A model generated the notes under the pieces. That model did not search any database. It had not been told where the DNA came from and saw only the letters and a program-made list of their open reading frames with translations. Shown in pieces: positions 26,381-34,092 of a stretch of 35,838 bases of DNA (position 1 is the stretch's first letter; every line of letters begins with the position of its first letter). The position numbers and the translations under genes are program-made. This DNA is from Frankiaceae bacterium. GTDB lineage: Bacteria; Actinomycetota; Actinomycetes; JAFAQI01. The stretch lies in NCBI GenBank assembly GCA_030840585.1, contig JAVEEG010000061.1:1-35838 (forward strand). The letters run 5' to 3'.

Positions 26381-26874
26381 ATGCGGCTCACCCGTACGGC
26401 GGCCATCGCGGGGCTGGCGGTCGTCGCCGCGCTTGCCGGTACGGTCGCGCACGCCGGTGCCGCCGTCGACCGGGCCACCGGTGGCGGCCAGATCCTGCTG
26501 AGCAGCAGCGGTCACGGTCCGGGCGACACGATCGCGTTCACGGCGCAGCAGGACGCCGGCGGCGCCAAGGGCAGGGTCAACGTGATCGACCGGGTGCAGG
26601 ACACCACTGGCCAGGGCGTGCACTTCCGCGGCACCGTCGAGTGCGTCGTCGCGCAGGGCAACACCGCGAAGATCGCGGGCCACGGCGTCAACGACGACGG
26701 CACCACGACCGGCTTCACGCTCGTCGTCGTTGACAACGGCGAGGCGCGGCGGCCGGCGACGACACCATCGCGCTCCAGTACACCGACGACCCGACCTGCG
26801 ACCGGCAGGACGGCGACCAGGACAGCGAGACCGACCTGGCCCGGGGCAACGCGCAGGTCTACGACGGCCAGTAA
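26381..26874 (+). pseudogene. Secreted protein gene with a -1 frameshift
   Basis: An exported protein of unknown function whose frame breaks near 26745-26755. The ATG at 26381 has AGAGGGAG 5 nt before it, and a signal peptide covers residues 1-28 (AIAGLAVVAALAGTVAHAGA). The first frame runs through VDRATGGGQILLSSSG to TTTGFTLVVVDNGEARR and then turns into Arg/Thr-rich nonsense to 26878. The other frame continues as protein-like GDDTIALQYTDDPTCDRQDG and stops at 26874 with NAQVYDGQ. Loss of one base in a CGGCGG-rich run, real or a sequencing error, explains it. If repaired, the protein would be about 164 residues. Confidence 0.75.
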
Positions 26875-26885
26875 CTGACGAGACT

Positions 26886-26920
26886 CGCGAGGCCCGGCGC
26901 CCCGAGCGCCGGGCCTCGCG
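26886..26920. terminator. Bidirectional terminator hairpin
   Basis: CGCGAGGCCCGGCGC (26886-26900) and its exact complement (26906-26920) form a 15-bp stem with a 5-nt loop, between the frameshifted gene and the convergent anchored-protein gene. Confidence 0.8.
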
Positions 26921-26924
26921 TGCT

Positions 26925-27626
26925 CTACCCGACGTCCTTGATGACCAGCGTGACGCTCGCGGTCTCCGGGTTGTCCGTGTCCTCGTAGTCGGCGCCCTGC
27001 TGCGCGTCGCCGCAGCGGTGCGCGACGGCGGTGGCCGTGACGGTGTACGTCCCCTTCGGCCACTCGTGGATCTCCTCGCCGTGCTCCATCGGGTTCGGCC
27101 GCCCGAGGTCGGCGCAGGAGTGCTGCGGGAGGTTCGGGTTGGTGTCGGTCGTCCCGTCGCCCTGGTCGACGACGAGGCTGCGGAAGACCCGGCTGCCCGT
27201 GTAGGACATGGTCACGCCGTACGCGTCGTTGGCCGCGCCCGCCCACCGGCACACCTGGATCTTCAGCGTGATCGCGCCGGTGGTCTTCGTCGCGCTGCGG
27301 CAGTACTTGGCCTCGTACCAGTCGGCGGAGTACGGCGAAGGCCCGCCGCTCGTCGCGGGCGGCGGCGGCCGGGTGGTGACGACAGGCCGCGGTGACGAGG
27401 TGGGCGACGCGGTCGGCGTCGGCGACGGCGACGGGAGGTCCGACGGGGTCAGCGACGGCAGCGGCGACTCGGGTGGCAGCGAGACCGGGAGCGAGGGCCC
27501 CGGCTCGGCGGCCGGGCGCGCGGGTGACGACGACAGCGCGGCTCGCGCCACGGGTATCGCCACGATCAGCGCGACCGTCGCGGCCCCCACTGTCCACGGC
27601 ACCCAGCGACGTGCGGTCCCCTCCAT
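26925..27626 (-). CDS. Membrane-anchored protein with Pro/Ser linker, unknown function
   Basis: A 233-residue protein with an N-terminal membrane helix (WTVGAATVALIVAIPVARAAL, about 10-30), a Pro/Ser/Thr-rich linker (to about 95), and an extracellular domain of about 135 residues with four Cys (YC, VC, SC, RC). The domain shows beta-strand-like ITLKIQVCRWAG, YTVTATAVAHRC and ASVTLVIKDVG, so a beta-sandwich is plausible. I recognise no family. The ATG at 27626 has no ribosome site but a CACCCT box 6 nt upstream. Confidence 0.78.
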   Translation of the reverse strand: MEGTARRWVPWTVGAATVALIVAIPVARAALSSSPARPAAEPGPSLPVSLPPESPLPSLTPSDLPSPSPTPTASPTSSPRPVVTTRPPPPATSGGPSPYSADWYEAKYCRSATKTTGAITLKIQVCRWAGAANDAYGVTMSYTGSRVFRSLVVDQGDGTTDTNPNLPQHSCADLGRPNPMEHGEEIHEWPKGTYTVTATAVAHRCGDAQQGADYEDTDNPETASVTLVIKDVG

Positions 27627-27632
27627 CGGACG

Positions 27633-27638
27633 AGGGTG
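27633..27638 (-). promoter_or_regulatory. Possible -10 element for leaderless transcript
   Basis: On the minus strand CACCCT ends 6 nt before the ATG at 27626. Confidence 0.3.
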
Positions 27639-27666
27639 ACACGGAACCGCCTGGGCCGCAGGCGTT

Positions 27667-28626
27667 TCAGCGAGGTGCGACTTCCTCGGGGTCGGGCGCG
27701 GGCACCGGCGACCCCGGCGCGCCGGCCTGCCCGCGCAGCGACTGCGCGGCGCTGATGCCCGCTACGGCACCCTCGGCGGCGGCGACCTGGATGAGCTGCA
27801 TGCCTGGCGTGACGTCGCCGCAGGCGTAGAGGCCGGGCACGCGGGTCTCGTTGTTGGCGTCGACCAGCACGCAGCCCTCGTCGCTCGTCTCGGCGCCGAG
27901 CGTCGCGGCGAGCGAGTTGCGCGGCTGGTGCGCGACGGAGAAGAACGCCGCCTCGCACGGCAGCTCGCCGAGCCCGCGCAGCACGACGCAGCGCAGCGCG
28001 CCGCGCGGACCGACGAACCGCTCGGCGACGTCCTCGACGACGCGGATGCCGTACGCCGCGAGCCTGGCCCGCTGCTCGTCGTCGCCGGGGAAGCGCCGCC
28101 CGTCGGTGACGACGACGACCGACGCGGCCCAGTCCAGCAGCGTGACGGCGAACGCCGCGACGTACGCGGTCCAGCCGAGGACGACGACGTTGGCGCCCTG
28201 CGCCTCGTAGCCGTCACACGAAGGGCAGTGGAAGACGCTCGCGCCGTAGTGGTCGAAGAATCCGTCTACGTCAGGGAAAGCGTCCTCGACGCCGGTCGCG
28301 AGGACGAGCCGCAGGCCCGCCTGCTCGGCGCCGTCGACGGTCACGACGAACCGCGCCCGATCGATGTGCGCGGCGGTGGCGCGACCCGCCAGCCGCGTGA
28401 CGTACGGGTACGCCGCGAGCTGCTCGCCGGCGATCGCGAGCAGGTCGGCGGGCGCGAGCGGGTCGCGGGAGAGGTAGCCGTGCGAGTGGTCGACCCAGCG
28501 GTTGCGCTGCTCGCCTGCGTCGACGAGCAGGGTGCGCCGCCGGTACCGGGCCAGCCAGGTCGCGGCCGCGAGCCCGGCCGGGCCGCCGCCGACGACGATC
28601 GCGTCGTACGGCGCGGGGATCGTCAT
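27667..28626 (-). CDS. NAD(P)/FAD-dependent oxidoreductase, thioredoxin-reductase-like
   Basis: A 319-residue flavoprotein of the thioredoxin reductase class. The FAD-binding VVGGGPAGLAAA is at residues 11-22, the redox CPSC pair is C133/C136 (FHCPSCDGYE; canonical TrxR has CATC), and the second FAD motif is VPGLYACGDVTPG. The NADP-binding region is altered (VVVLGWTAYVAAFAV rather than GGGDSA), so the electron partner is uncertain. Start ATG at 28626 overlaps the recQ stop (ATGA), so it is coupled to the helicase gene. A ferredoxin- or bacillithiol/mycothiol-type reductase role is possible but not supported directly. Confidence 0.88.
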   Translation of the reverse strand: MTIPAPYDAIVVGGGPAGLAAATWLARYRRRTLLVDAGEQRNRWVDHSHGYLSRDPLAPADLLAIAGEQLAAYPYVTRLAGRATAAHIDRARFVVTVDGAEQAGLRLVLATGVEDAFPDVDGFFDHYGASVFHCPSCDGYEAQGANVVVLGWTAYVAAFAVTLLDWAASVVVVTDGRRFPGDDEQRARLAAYGIRVVEDVAERFVGPRGALRCVVLRGLGELPCEAAFFSVAHQPRNSLAATLGAETSDEGCVLVDANNETRVPGLYACGDVTPGMQLIQVAAAEGAVAGISAAQSLRGQAGAPGSPVPAPDPEEVAPR

Positions 28627-30242
28627 CCGGCGTCGAGCAGCCCGCGCTCGACGACCGCGGGCACGGACAGCGTCTTGTAGCCGACGGTGTCGAACAGCAC
28701 GACGACCTTGTCCTCCTCGTAGCGCAGGATCTGCCCTGGACCCCACTCGGCGTGCGCGACGCGGGCGTTGACCGGGTACGGGCCCTCGGCGACGGTGACC
28801 TCGACGCCTGCGGTGCAGCGGTCGCAGTGGCCGCACGAGTCGTCGGTCTGCTCGCCGAAGTACGACAGCAGCAGCCGGCCGCGGCAGCCCTGGCTCTCGG
28901 CGTACGCACGGATCATGTCGACCCGCGACTGGTCGACGGTACGGCGCTGCTCGGCCTCCTGCTGCGCGGCGACCACGACGTCCTCGACGGACGGCCGGTC
29001 GGGCAGCAGCTCGAGCGAGCCGGTCGGGTCGACCCGGACGAAGCCGCCGTGGGTGAGCTGCCCGAGGATCGCGGACAGCCGCGACGGCGCGATCTTCGCG
29101 ACCCGGCGCAGCTCGCGCAGGTCGACCGGACCGTCGGACACGGCCTCCAGCAGCCGCGCGACCCGGGTCAGCGGGACGACCGCGACGGCGCCCGCGGCGA
29201 AGAAGCGGCGCAGCCCGAGGTCCTCCTGCCGGTAGAACAGCACCGCCTCGGAACGCAGGCCGTCGCGGCCCGCGCGGCCGACCTCCTGGTAGTACGAGTC
29301 GAGCGAGTCGGGGACGTCGTAGTGCAGCACGAACCGTACGTTCGGCTTGTCGATGCCCATGCCGAACGCGGTCGTCGCGATGACGACGTCGAGCCGGTCG
29401 TCGACGAACGCGTCCTGTACGCGGCGGCGCTCGGCCGCCTTGAGACCCGCGTGGTAGCAGCCGGCGTTGAGGCCGATCTCGTCGATGGCGGCGGTGAGCT
29501 CCTCGGCGCGCTTGCGGGTGGCGGCGTAGACGATGCCGGGCTTGAGCTCGCCGGCCGCGCGCAGCACCAGCGCCTCGCGCTTCGCCTCCTCGTTGGTGAA
29601 CGTCTCGACGTCGAGCCAGATGTTCGGGCGGTCGAAGCCGCGTACGACGACGGCCGGGTCGCGCATGCCGAGCCGGGCGACGAGCTCCTCGCGCACCGGC
29701 GGCGACGCGGTCGCGGTGAGGGCTAGCACGTTCGGATGGCCGAGTGCCTCGATGACGCCGCCGAGGCGCAGGTAGTCGGGGCGGAAGTCGTGTCCCCACG
29801 CGCTGACGCAGTGCGCCTCGTCGACGACGAACAGCGTGGGCTTCGCGGCGGCGAGGTCGCGGACCACCTCGGGCGTGGCGAGCTGCTCGGGCGCGACGAA
29901 GAGGAACTTCACCTCGCCGGAGATCAGCCCTTCGAACGCCGCCCGCCGCGCGGTGATCCCGACGTGCGAGTTGGCCGCGGCGACACCCGCGACGCCGAGC
30001 TCGCTGATCGCCGCGACCTGGTTGCGCTGCAACGCGATCAGCGGCGACACGATGACGGTCGGGCCGTCGCGGAGCAGCCCGGCGATCTGGTAGATCGCCG
30101 ACTTGCCGGACCCGGTCGGCAGCACCGCGAGGGTGTCGCGGCCGGCGATCAGCGCGTCGATCGCGCTGCGCTGCCCCGGGCGCAGGCCGTCGAAGCCGAA
30201 GACCTCGCGGGCGAGGCGGTCGACGTCGGCGGTGGCGGGCAT
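28623..30242 (-). CDS. recQ: RecQ family ATP-dependent DNA helicase
   Basis: A 539-residue 3'-5' DNA helicase used in recombination and fork repair. Motif I is PTGSGKS (K47), motif II DEAH (141-144), with LTATAS, YAATRKRAEEL, TTAFGMGIDKPNVRFV and QEVGRAGRDG for the later helicase motifs. A zinc-binding cluster CRGRLLLSYFGE..CGHCDRC follows, then a short C-terminal domain WGPGQILRYEEDKVVVLFDTVGYKTL of DUF3553 type instead of a standard HRDC domain. This shorter form is common in actinobacteria. Start ATG at 30242. Confidence 0.94.
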   Translation of the reverse strand: MPATADVDRLAREVFGFDGLRPGQRSAIDALIAGRDTLAVLPTGSGKSAIYQIAGLLRDGPTVIVSPLIALQRNQVAAISELGVAGVAAANSHVGITARRAAFEGLISGEVKFLFVAPEQLATPEVVRDLAAAKPTLFVVDEAHCVSAWGHDFRPDYLRLGGVIEALGHPNVLALTATASPPVREELVARLGMRDPAVVVRGFDRPNIWLDVETFTNEEAKREALVLRAAGELKPGIVYAATRKRAEELTAAIDEIGLNAGCYHAGLKAAERRRVQDAFVDDRLDVVIATTAFGMGIDKPNVRFVLHYDVPDSLDSYYQEVGRAGRDGLRSEAVLFYRQEDLGLRRFFAAGAVAVVPLTRVARLLEAVSDGPVDLRELRRVAKIAPSRLSAILGQLTHGGFVRVDPTGSLELLPDRPSVEDVVVAAQQEAEQRRTVDQSRVDMIRAYAESQGCRGRLLLSYFGEQTDDSCGHCDRCTAGVEVTVAEGPYPVNARVAHAEWGPGQILRYEEDKVVVLFDTVGYKTLSVPAVVERGLLDAG

Positions 30243-30323
30243 GCTGCGGCACAGCCTTTCCAGGCGAAGGGGTGGTGCGACGGCGGGCGGTGTTGCCGGG
30301 CACTTACCCAGGCGGGCGCCCGC

Positions 30324-30722
30324 TCACGCAGGCAGCTCGAACCACACCGTCTTGCCGGTCGGGCACGGATCGACGCCCCACTGCGCGGCGAGGGACTTGA
30401 CCAGGTTGATGCCGCGTCCAGTGAGCCGTGACTCGTGGTTGCTGCGCTCGGTCGGCGGGCGCGGCACCTCGTCGGCGACGGCGACGCGGACGGCGTGGTC
30501 GGTCACGTCGACGTGCAGCCGCATCGGCGTACGCGCGTGCACGACGACGTTGGTGACCAGCTCGCTCGTCAGCAGCACCGCGACGTCGGCGGTCTCGTCG
30601 GGTACGTGGCTGCGTACCCGCTCGTCGACGAAGTCCCGAGCGGCCTTCGCGGCCTTGGGCTCGGGTACCAGGTCGATCGAGTCATGCACGTCTTTCGGCG
30701 TTTCCGCTTTCCGGGGTCTCAT
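30324..30722 (-). CDS. RsbW-like ATP-binding protein (HATPase)
   Basis: A 132-residue GHKL-fold ATPase like the anti-sigma factor/serine kinase RsbW. The N box is LLTSELVTNVVVHA, the G1 box DEVPRPP (an altered DxG), and the G2 region GRGINLVKSLAAQWGV. Hundreds of such stand-alone HATPase genes occur in actinobacteria; targets are mostly unknown. Start ATG at 30722. It is divergent from the peptide operon with an 88-base gap, but a functional tie is not shown. Confidence 0.88.
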   Translation of the reverse strand: MRPRKAETPKDVHDSIDLVPEPKAAKAARDFVDERVRSHVPDETADVAVLLTSELVTNVVVHARTPMRLHVDVTDHAVRVAVADEVPRPPTERSNHESRLTGRGINLVKSLAAQWGVDPCPTGKTVWFELPA

Positions 30723-30810
30723 ACGGGGCGTTCTGTGGTGTCACCCGTTGGCAGCGCTGTCTGTCGCGACGGTTAGACGGGTCGCCGCGCGTCGTGGGCA
30801 TGACGGGGGC

Positions 30811-30942
30811 ATGGCCGTACGACGCGTCAGGCGGACCATCCGCCACTCGGGCGAGGGGTTCAACCTGCTCGCCGACGTGAACGCCGTCATCGCTACGGGC
30901 GGTGGCTCCGCCTCCGCCCGCGACCGAACGAGAGGTGTGCAG
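30811..30942 (+). other. In-frame upstream extension resembling a separate small peptide
   Basis: An ATG at 30811 opens MAVRRVRRTIRHSGEGFNLL followed by ADVNAVIATGG and continues without a stop into the peptide that starts at 30943. The basic start followed by a GFNLLADVNAVIA block looks like small actinobacterial proteins I have seen, so this may be a real N-terminal domain (fusion of 117 residues) or a former separate gene that lost its stop. The ribosome site AGAGG at 30931-30935 supports independent starts at 30943. Confidence 0.45.
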
Positions 30943-31164
30943 ATGGCCGAGAACCAGACCAGGGAAGAGCTCGACACCGAGCTGACCGAGGAAGAGCTCG
31001 ACCAGCAGTCCGGTGAGGAGCTGCCCGACCGCGAGGCGATGTCGCTCATCAACGCGAACCTCGCCGCTCCGGTCAACGCCGCCGTCGCGCTCAACGTCCT
31101 CAGCGACGGGTCCACGGCGTACGCGAACGCGCAGCAGGACGCCACGATCATCCAGTCGACCTGA
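30943..31164 (+). CDS. Small peptide 1 of the M50 cassette (possible precursor)
   Basis: A 73-residue acidic peptide. The N-terminal third is Glu/Asp-rich (ELTEEELDQQSGEEL), followed by the block shared by all three peptides, LPDREAMSL, then NANLAAPVNAAVALNVLSDG and AYANAQQDATIIQST. No Cys and no signal peptide. The start has AGAGG 7 nt upstream. It is the first of three tandem copies before a PqqD-like/M50 protease, which suggests it is a processed peptide; being the substrate is inference. A longer form from 30811 is possible. Confidence 0.72.
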   Translation: MAENQTREELDTELTEEELDQQSGEELPDREAMSLINANLAAPVNAAVALNVLSDGSTAYANAQQDATIIQST

Positions 31165-31175
31165 GGGAGCCTCAG

Positions 31176-31421
31176 ATGGCCAAGGACACGACGAAGGACC
31201 AGACCGACCAGTCGATCGACATCACCGACGAGGAGCTCGACCGGGAGACCGGCGAGGAGCTGCCCGACCGCGAGGCGATGTCGCTCGTCAACGCGAACCT
31301 GGCGATCCCGGTGAACGCCGCCGTCGCCGCGAACGTGCTGTCCGACGGCTCGATCGCGTACGCCGACGCGACGCAGGCGCCGAACATCGACCAGTCGATG
31401 CTGGGAGGCACCGGTGGCTGA
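31176..31421 (+). CDS. Small peptide 2 of the M50 cassette (possible precursor)
   Basis: An 81-residue relative of peptide 1: ITDEELDRETGEELPDREAM, then a hydrophobic/Asn-Ala segment NANLAIPVNAAVAANVLSDG, and a divergent tail ending in QSMLGGTGG. The Gly-rich end differs from the other two. The ATG at 31176 has GAGGGAG 7 nt upstream, and the stop overlaps the next start by 8 bases. The coding DNA of the ELPDREAMSL block is nearly identical to that of peptide 1, about 239 bases upstream, indicating tandem duplication. Confidence 0.78.
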   Translation: MAKDTTKDQTDQSIDITDEELDRETGEELPDREAMSLVNANLAIPVNAAVAANVLSDGSIAYADATQAPNIDQSMLGGTGG

Positions 31422-31641
31422 CAAGACCACGGACGACGTGACGATCGAGCAGGTCGGCCTGACCGACGAGGACATCGACCGCGAGGCCGGCGAGGAGCTG
31501 CCGGACCGCGAGGCGATGTCGCTGCTCAACCTCAACGTCGCGGCCCCGATCAACGCGGCCGTCGCGGCGAACGTCCTCTCGGACAACTCGGTGGCGTACG
31601 CCAACGCCGAGCAGTCCGCGACGATCATCCAGTCGACCTAG
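31414..31641 (+). CDS. Small peptide 3 of the M50 cassette (possible precursor)
   Basis: A 75-residue third copy: LTDEDIDREAGEELPDREAM, NLNVAAPINAAVAANVLSDN, and AYANAEQSATIIQST at the end. Its last ten residues match peptide 1 almost exactly, so the C-terminus is under constraint rather than variable as in many RiPP cores. Start GTG at 31414, inside the previous gene, with GGGAGG 5 nt upstream. The protease gene begins 7 bases after its stop. Confidence 0.78.
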   Translation: MADKTTDDVTIEQVGLTDEDIDREAGEELPDREAMSLLNLNVAAPINAAVAANVLSDNSVAYANAEQSATIIQST

Positions 31642-31648
31642 GTCGCAG

Positions 31649-33382
31649 ATGGTCCTCGATGCCCGCCCGGAGACGGCGGCGCGCCCTGCCGCGCCGCCGT
31701 CGTCGGTACGCCCTGACGGACGCCCCGAGCCAGCGGGCGCACGAGCGCCCCGGCTGGCCCGCGGCGTGGAGCTGCTCGGCGAGTACGAGGGCTCCGGCTA
31801 CAAGGAGGCGCCGTACCTCGCCCGCCGCGGCGACGGCCAGACGATCCAGCTGAGCCGGCTGCTGTACGCGGTCGCCGAGTCCTGCGACGGGCAGCGCTCG
31901 TACGACGACGTCGCCGCGGAGGCGAGCCGCCGCTTCGGCAAGCGGCTGTCGGCGCGCAACGCGCGGACCATCGTCGAGGACAAGCTGACCCCGCTCGGCG
32001 TCGTCGTGAACAACGACGGCTCCGAGCCGGTGCTGTCCAAGCCCGACTCGCTGCTCGCGCTGCGGCTGCGCAAGAGCGTGATCCCGCCGCGGCTGGTCCG
32101 CGCGCTGACGACGGTGTTCTACCCGCTGTTCCTCCCGCCGGTCGTCATCGCGGCGCTGGCCGGGCTCGGGGTGTTCGACTGGTGGCTGTTCGTCCACCAC
32201 GGTGTCGCGCAGGGCATCCGCGCCACCGTGCTGCACCCCGGACTGTTCCTCGTCATGTTCGTCGCGGTCGTCGTCTCGGCGTTCCTGCACGAGTGCGGCC
32301 ACGCGACGGGTCTGCGCTACGGCGGCGGCGAGCCGGGCACGATGGGCGCGGGCGTCTACCTGGCGTTCCCGGCGTTCTACACCGACGTCACCGACGCGTA
32401 CCGGCTCGGCAAGGGCGGCCGGCTGCGTACCGACCTCGGCGGCGTCTACTTCAACGCGCTGTTCATGCTGGGTACGGCCGGCATCTACGCGGTCACGCGG
32501 TTCGAGCCGCTGCTGTTCCTGATCCTGGTGCAGCACATCGAGATCGCGCACCAGTTCCTGCCGTTCCTGCGCCTCGACGGCTACTACATCGTCGCGGACG
32601 CGGTCGGCGTGCCCGACCTGTTCACCCGCATCGGGCCGATCCTGCGCAGCGCGCTGCCGGGCCGTAAGGGCGACCCGCGGGTGACCGCGCTGAAGCCGTG
32701 GGTGCGGCTGTTCGTCACGACCTGGGTGCTCGTCGTGGTGCCGTTCCTGATGTTCAACCTGACGCTGCTGCTCGTGCACCTCCCGCGGCTGCTGGCGACC
32801 GGCGCGCAGTCGATGCACAAGCAGTGGGGTACGACGACGGCCGCGTTCGGCGACGGCCGCTGGCTCGTCGGCACCGGCGGTGTCGTGCAGTCGCTCGCGC
32901 TGCTGCTGCCGTTCGCCGGCATCGTCTACACGCTGTTCCGGCTCGGCACCCGCATCGGCCGCCGGTCCTGGGCGTGGTCCGCGGACAGCCCGGTGAAGCG
33001 GGCCATCGTCGTCCTCGCCGGCGTCGGCATGCTCGCGCTGCTCGGCCGCGCCTGGCTGCCCGGCCGGCACTACACGCCGATCCGTCCTGGCGAGCGCGGC
33101 ACGCTGACCGACTACGTCGCGGCCTCGACGACGGTGATCGGGCACGACGACGTCGCGCCCGCGTTCGTGCCGTCCGGTGTCGGCCCGGCAGGCGCCGCGA
33201 ACCCCGCCGCCCCAGCCGGTACGTCGACCGACACGACGACCGGTACGACACCGGTCGACCCGTCGCTGTCGCCCACGCCCTCGCCGTCCGCGGCGACCGG
33301 CCTGACGAGCGAGTCGCCCGCGCCGAGCGAGTCGCCGACGCCGGAGGCGTCGCTGTCGCCGACCGCGACGGTGGCGCCATGA
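31649..33382 (+). CDS. Putative peptide zinc metalloprotease, PqqD-like domain plus M50 domain
   Basis: A 577-residue membrane metalloprotease. Residues 40-120 (APYLARRGDGQTIQLSRLLY, CDGQRSYDDVAAE, LTPLGVVV) look like a PqqD/RRE winged-helix peptide-binding domain. The M50 core has FLHECGHATG (HExxH: H214, E215, H218) and the second ligand motif LRLDGYY (D310), embedded in about eight membrane helices. The last 100 residues form a Ser/Thr/Pro tail. YydH in the Bacillus epipeptide operon is a comparable M50 protein. Cleavage of the upstream peptides is the natural hypothesis. The next gene's ATG overlaps the stop (ATGA). Confidence 0.85.
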   Translation: MVLDARPETAARPAAPPSSVRPDGRPEPAGARAPRLARGVELLGEYEGSGYKEAPYLARRGDGQTIQLSRLLYAVAESCDGQRSYDDVAAEASRRFGKRLSARNARTIVEDKLTPLGVVVNNDGSEPVLSKPDSLLALRLRKSVIPPRLVRALTTVFYPLFLPPVVIAALAGLGVFDWWLFVHHGVAQGIRATVLHPGLFLVMFVAVVVSAFLHECGHATGLRYGGGEPGTMGAGVYLAFPAFYTDVTDAYRLGKGGRLRTDLGGVYFNALFMLGTAGIYAVTRFEPLLFLILVQHIEIAHQFLPFLRLDGYYIVADAVGVPDLFTRIGPILRSALPGRKGDPRVTALKPWVRLFVTTWVLVVVPFLMFNLTLLLVHLPRLLATGAQSMHKQWGTTTAAFGDGRWLVGTGGVVQSLALLLPFAGIVYTLFRLGTRIGRRSWAWSADSPVKRAIVVLAGVGMLALLGRAWLPGRHYTPIRPGERGTLTDYVAASTTVIGHDDVAPAFVPSGVGPAGAANPAAPAGTSTDTTTGTTPVDPSLSPTPSPSAATGLTSESPAPSESPTPEASLSPTATVAP

Positions 33383-34092
33383 GGCGGCTGACCGCGCTGC
33401 TGCTCGTACCGCTCGCCGCGGTGGGCCTGGTCGGCGTCGCGACGCCCGCGTACGCCGGCGGCGGCGACACCACCGCGGTCGCGATCAACACCAAGGACGG
33501 GTTCGACCTGTTCCGGCTCGCGTTCCAGATCAAGCGGGCGACAGGCGACGTCGTCGACAACGGCAACGCCGCGGTCGCGTACGCCTCGTGCACCGAGTGC
33601 CAGACCATCGCGCTGTCGATCCAGATCGTGCTGATCTCCGGCTACGACTCGTCCACGGTCTCGCCGGAGAACGTCGCGATCGCCATCAACGAGAACTGCA
33701 CGTTGTGCGACACGCTGGCGTCGGCGTACCAGTTCGTGCTGACCGCCGAGGGCAACCTGCACTTCACCGCCGCGGGCAACCAGCGGCTCGCCGAGATCCG
33801 GCGGCAGCTGCTGGCGCTGCGTAAGAGCGGGCTCACCGCCGCCGAGATCCAGGCCAAGGTCGACGCGCTGATGACCGAGCTCGCCGACATCCTCTCGACC
33901 GAGCTGGTGCCGGCCGGCAACAGCGGTGCGAACGCCGCGCCGAGCGGGTCGCCGAGCGCGGCACCCGCGACCGCGTCGCCGACCGGCGCAACGAGCGACG
34001 CGCCGACCGCGCAGCCGCTCGACACGTCCTCGCCGTCCGAGAGCCCGAGCGACTCGCCGTCGACCGACCCGTCCGCTACGGCGTCGCCGTGA
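33379..34092 (+). CDS. Secreted protein with two CxxC motifs, conserved partner of the M50 protease
   Basis: A 237-residue exported protein. The signal peptide ends at residue 26 (LVGVATPAYA). The globular part has VAINTKDGFDLFRLAFQIKR, then CTECQTIALSIQIVL and CTLCDTLASAYQFVL, two CxxC pairs set about 40 residues apart, then a helical EIRRQLLALRKSGLTAAEIQ segment and a Ser/Pro/Thr tail. I recall very similar proteins next to peptide zinc metalloprotease genes in other actinobacteria, but no function. The CxxC pairs could be redox or disulfide sites. Overlaps at both ends (ATGA, GTGA) show tight coupling. Confidence 0.82.
   Translation: MRRLTALLLVPLAAVGLVGVATPAYAGGGDTTAVAINTKDGFDLFRLAFQIKRATGDVVDNGNAAVAYASCTECQTIALSIQIVLISGYDSSTVSPENVAIAINENCTLCDTLASAYQFVLTAEGNLHFTAAGNQRLAEIRRQLLALRKSGLTAAEIQAKVDALMTELADILSTELVPAGNSGANAAPSGSPSAAPATASPTGATSDAPTAQPLDTSSPSESPSDSPSTDPSATASP

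Noticed and set aside
26740-26760. Programmed ribosomal frameshift
   Set aside because: No slippery heptamer or downstream pseudoknot stands out; a single-base loss explains the data more simply.
30943-31641. Lanthipeptide or sactipeptide precursors
   Set aside because: The peptides have no Cys and no LanM, LanB/C or radical SAM gene lies in the window.
31625-33145. Long minus-strand frame opposite the M50 protease gene
   Set aside because: Arg/Gln/His-rich with no recognisable domain; the plus strand has HECGH and LDGYY.
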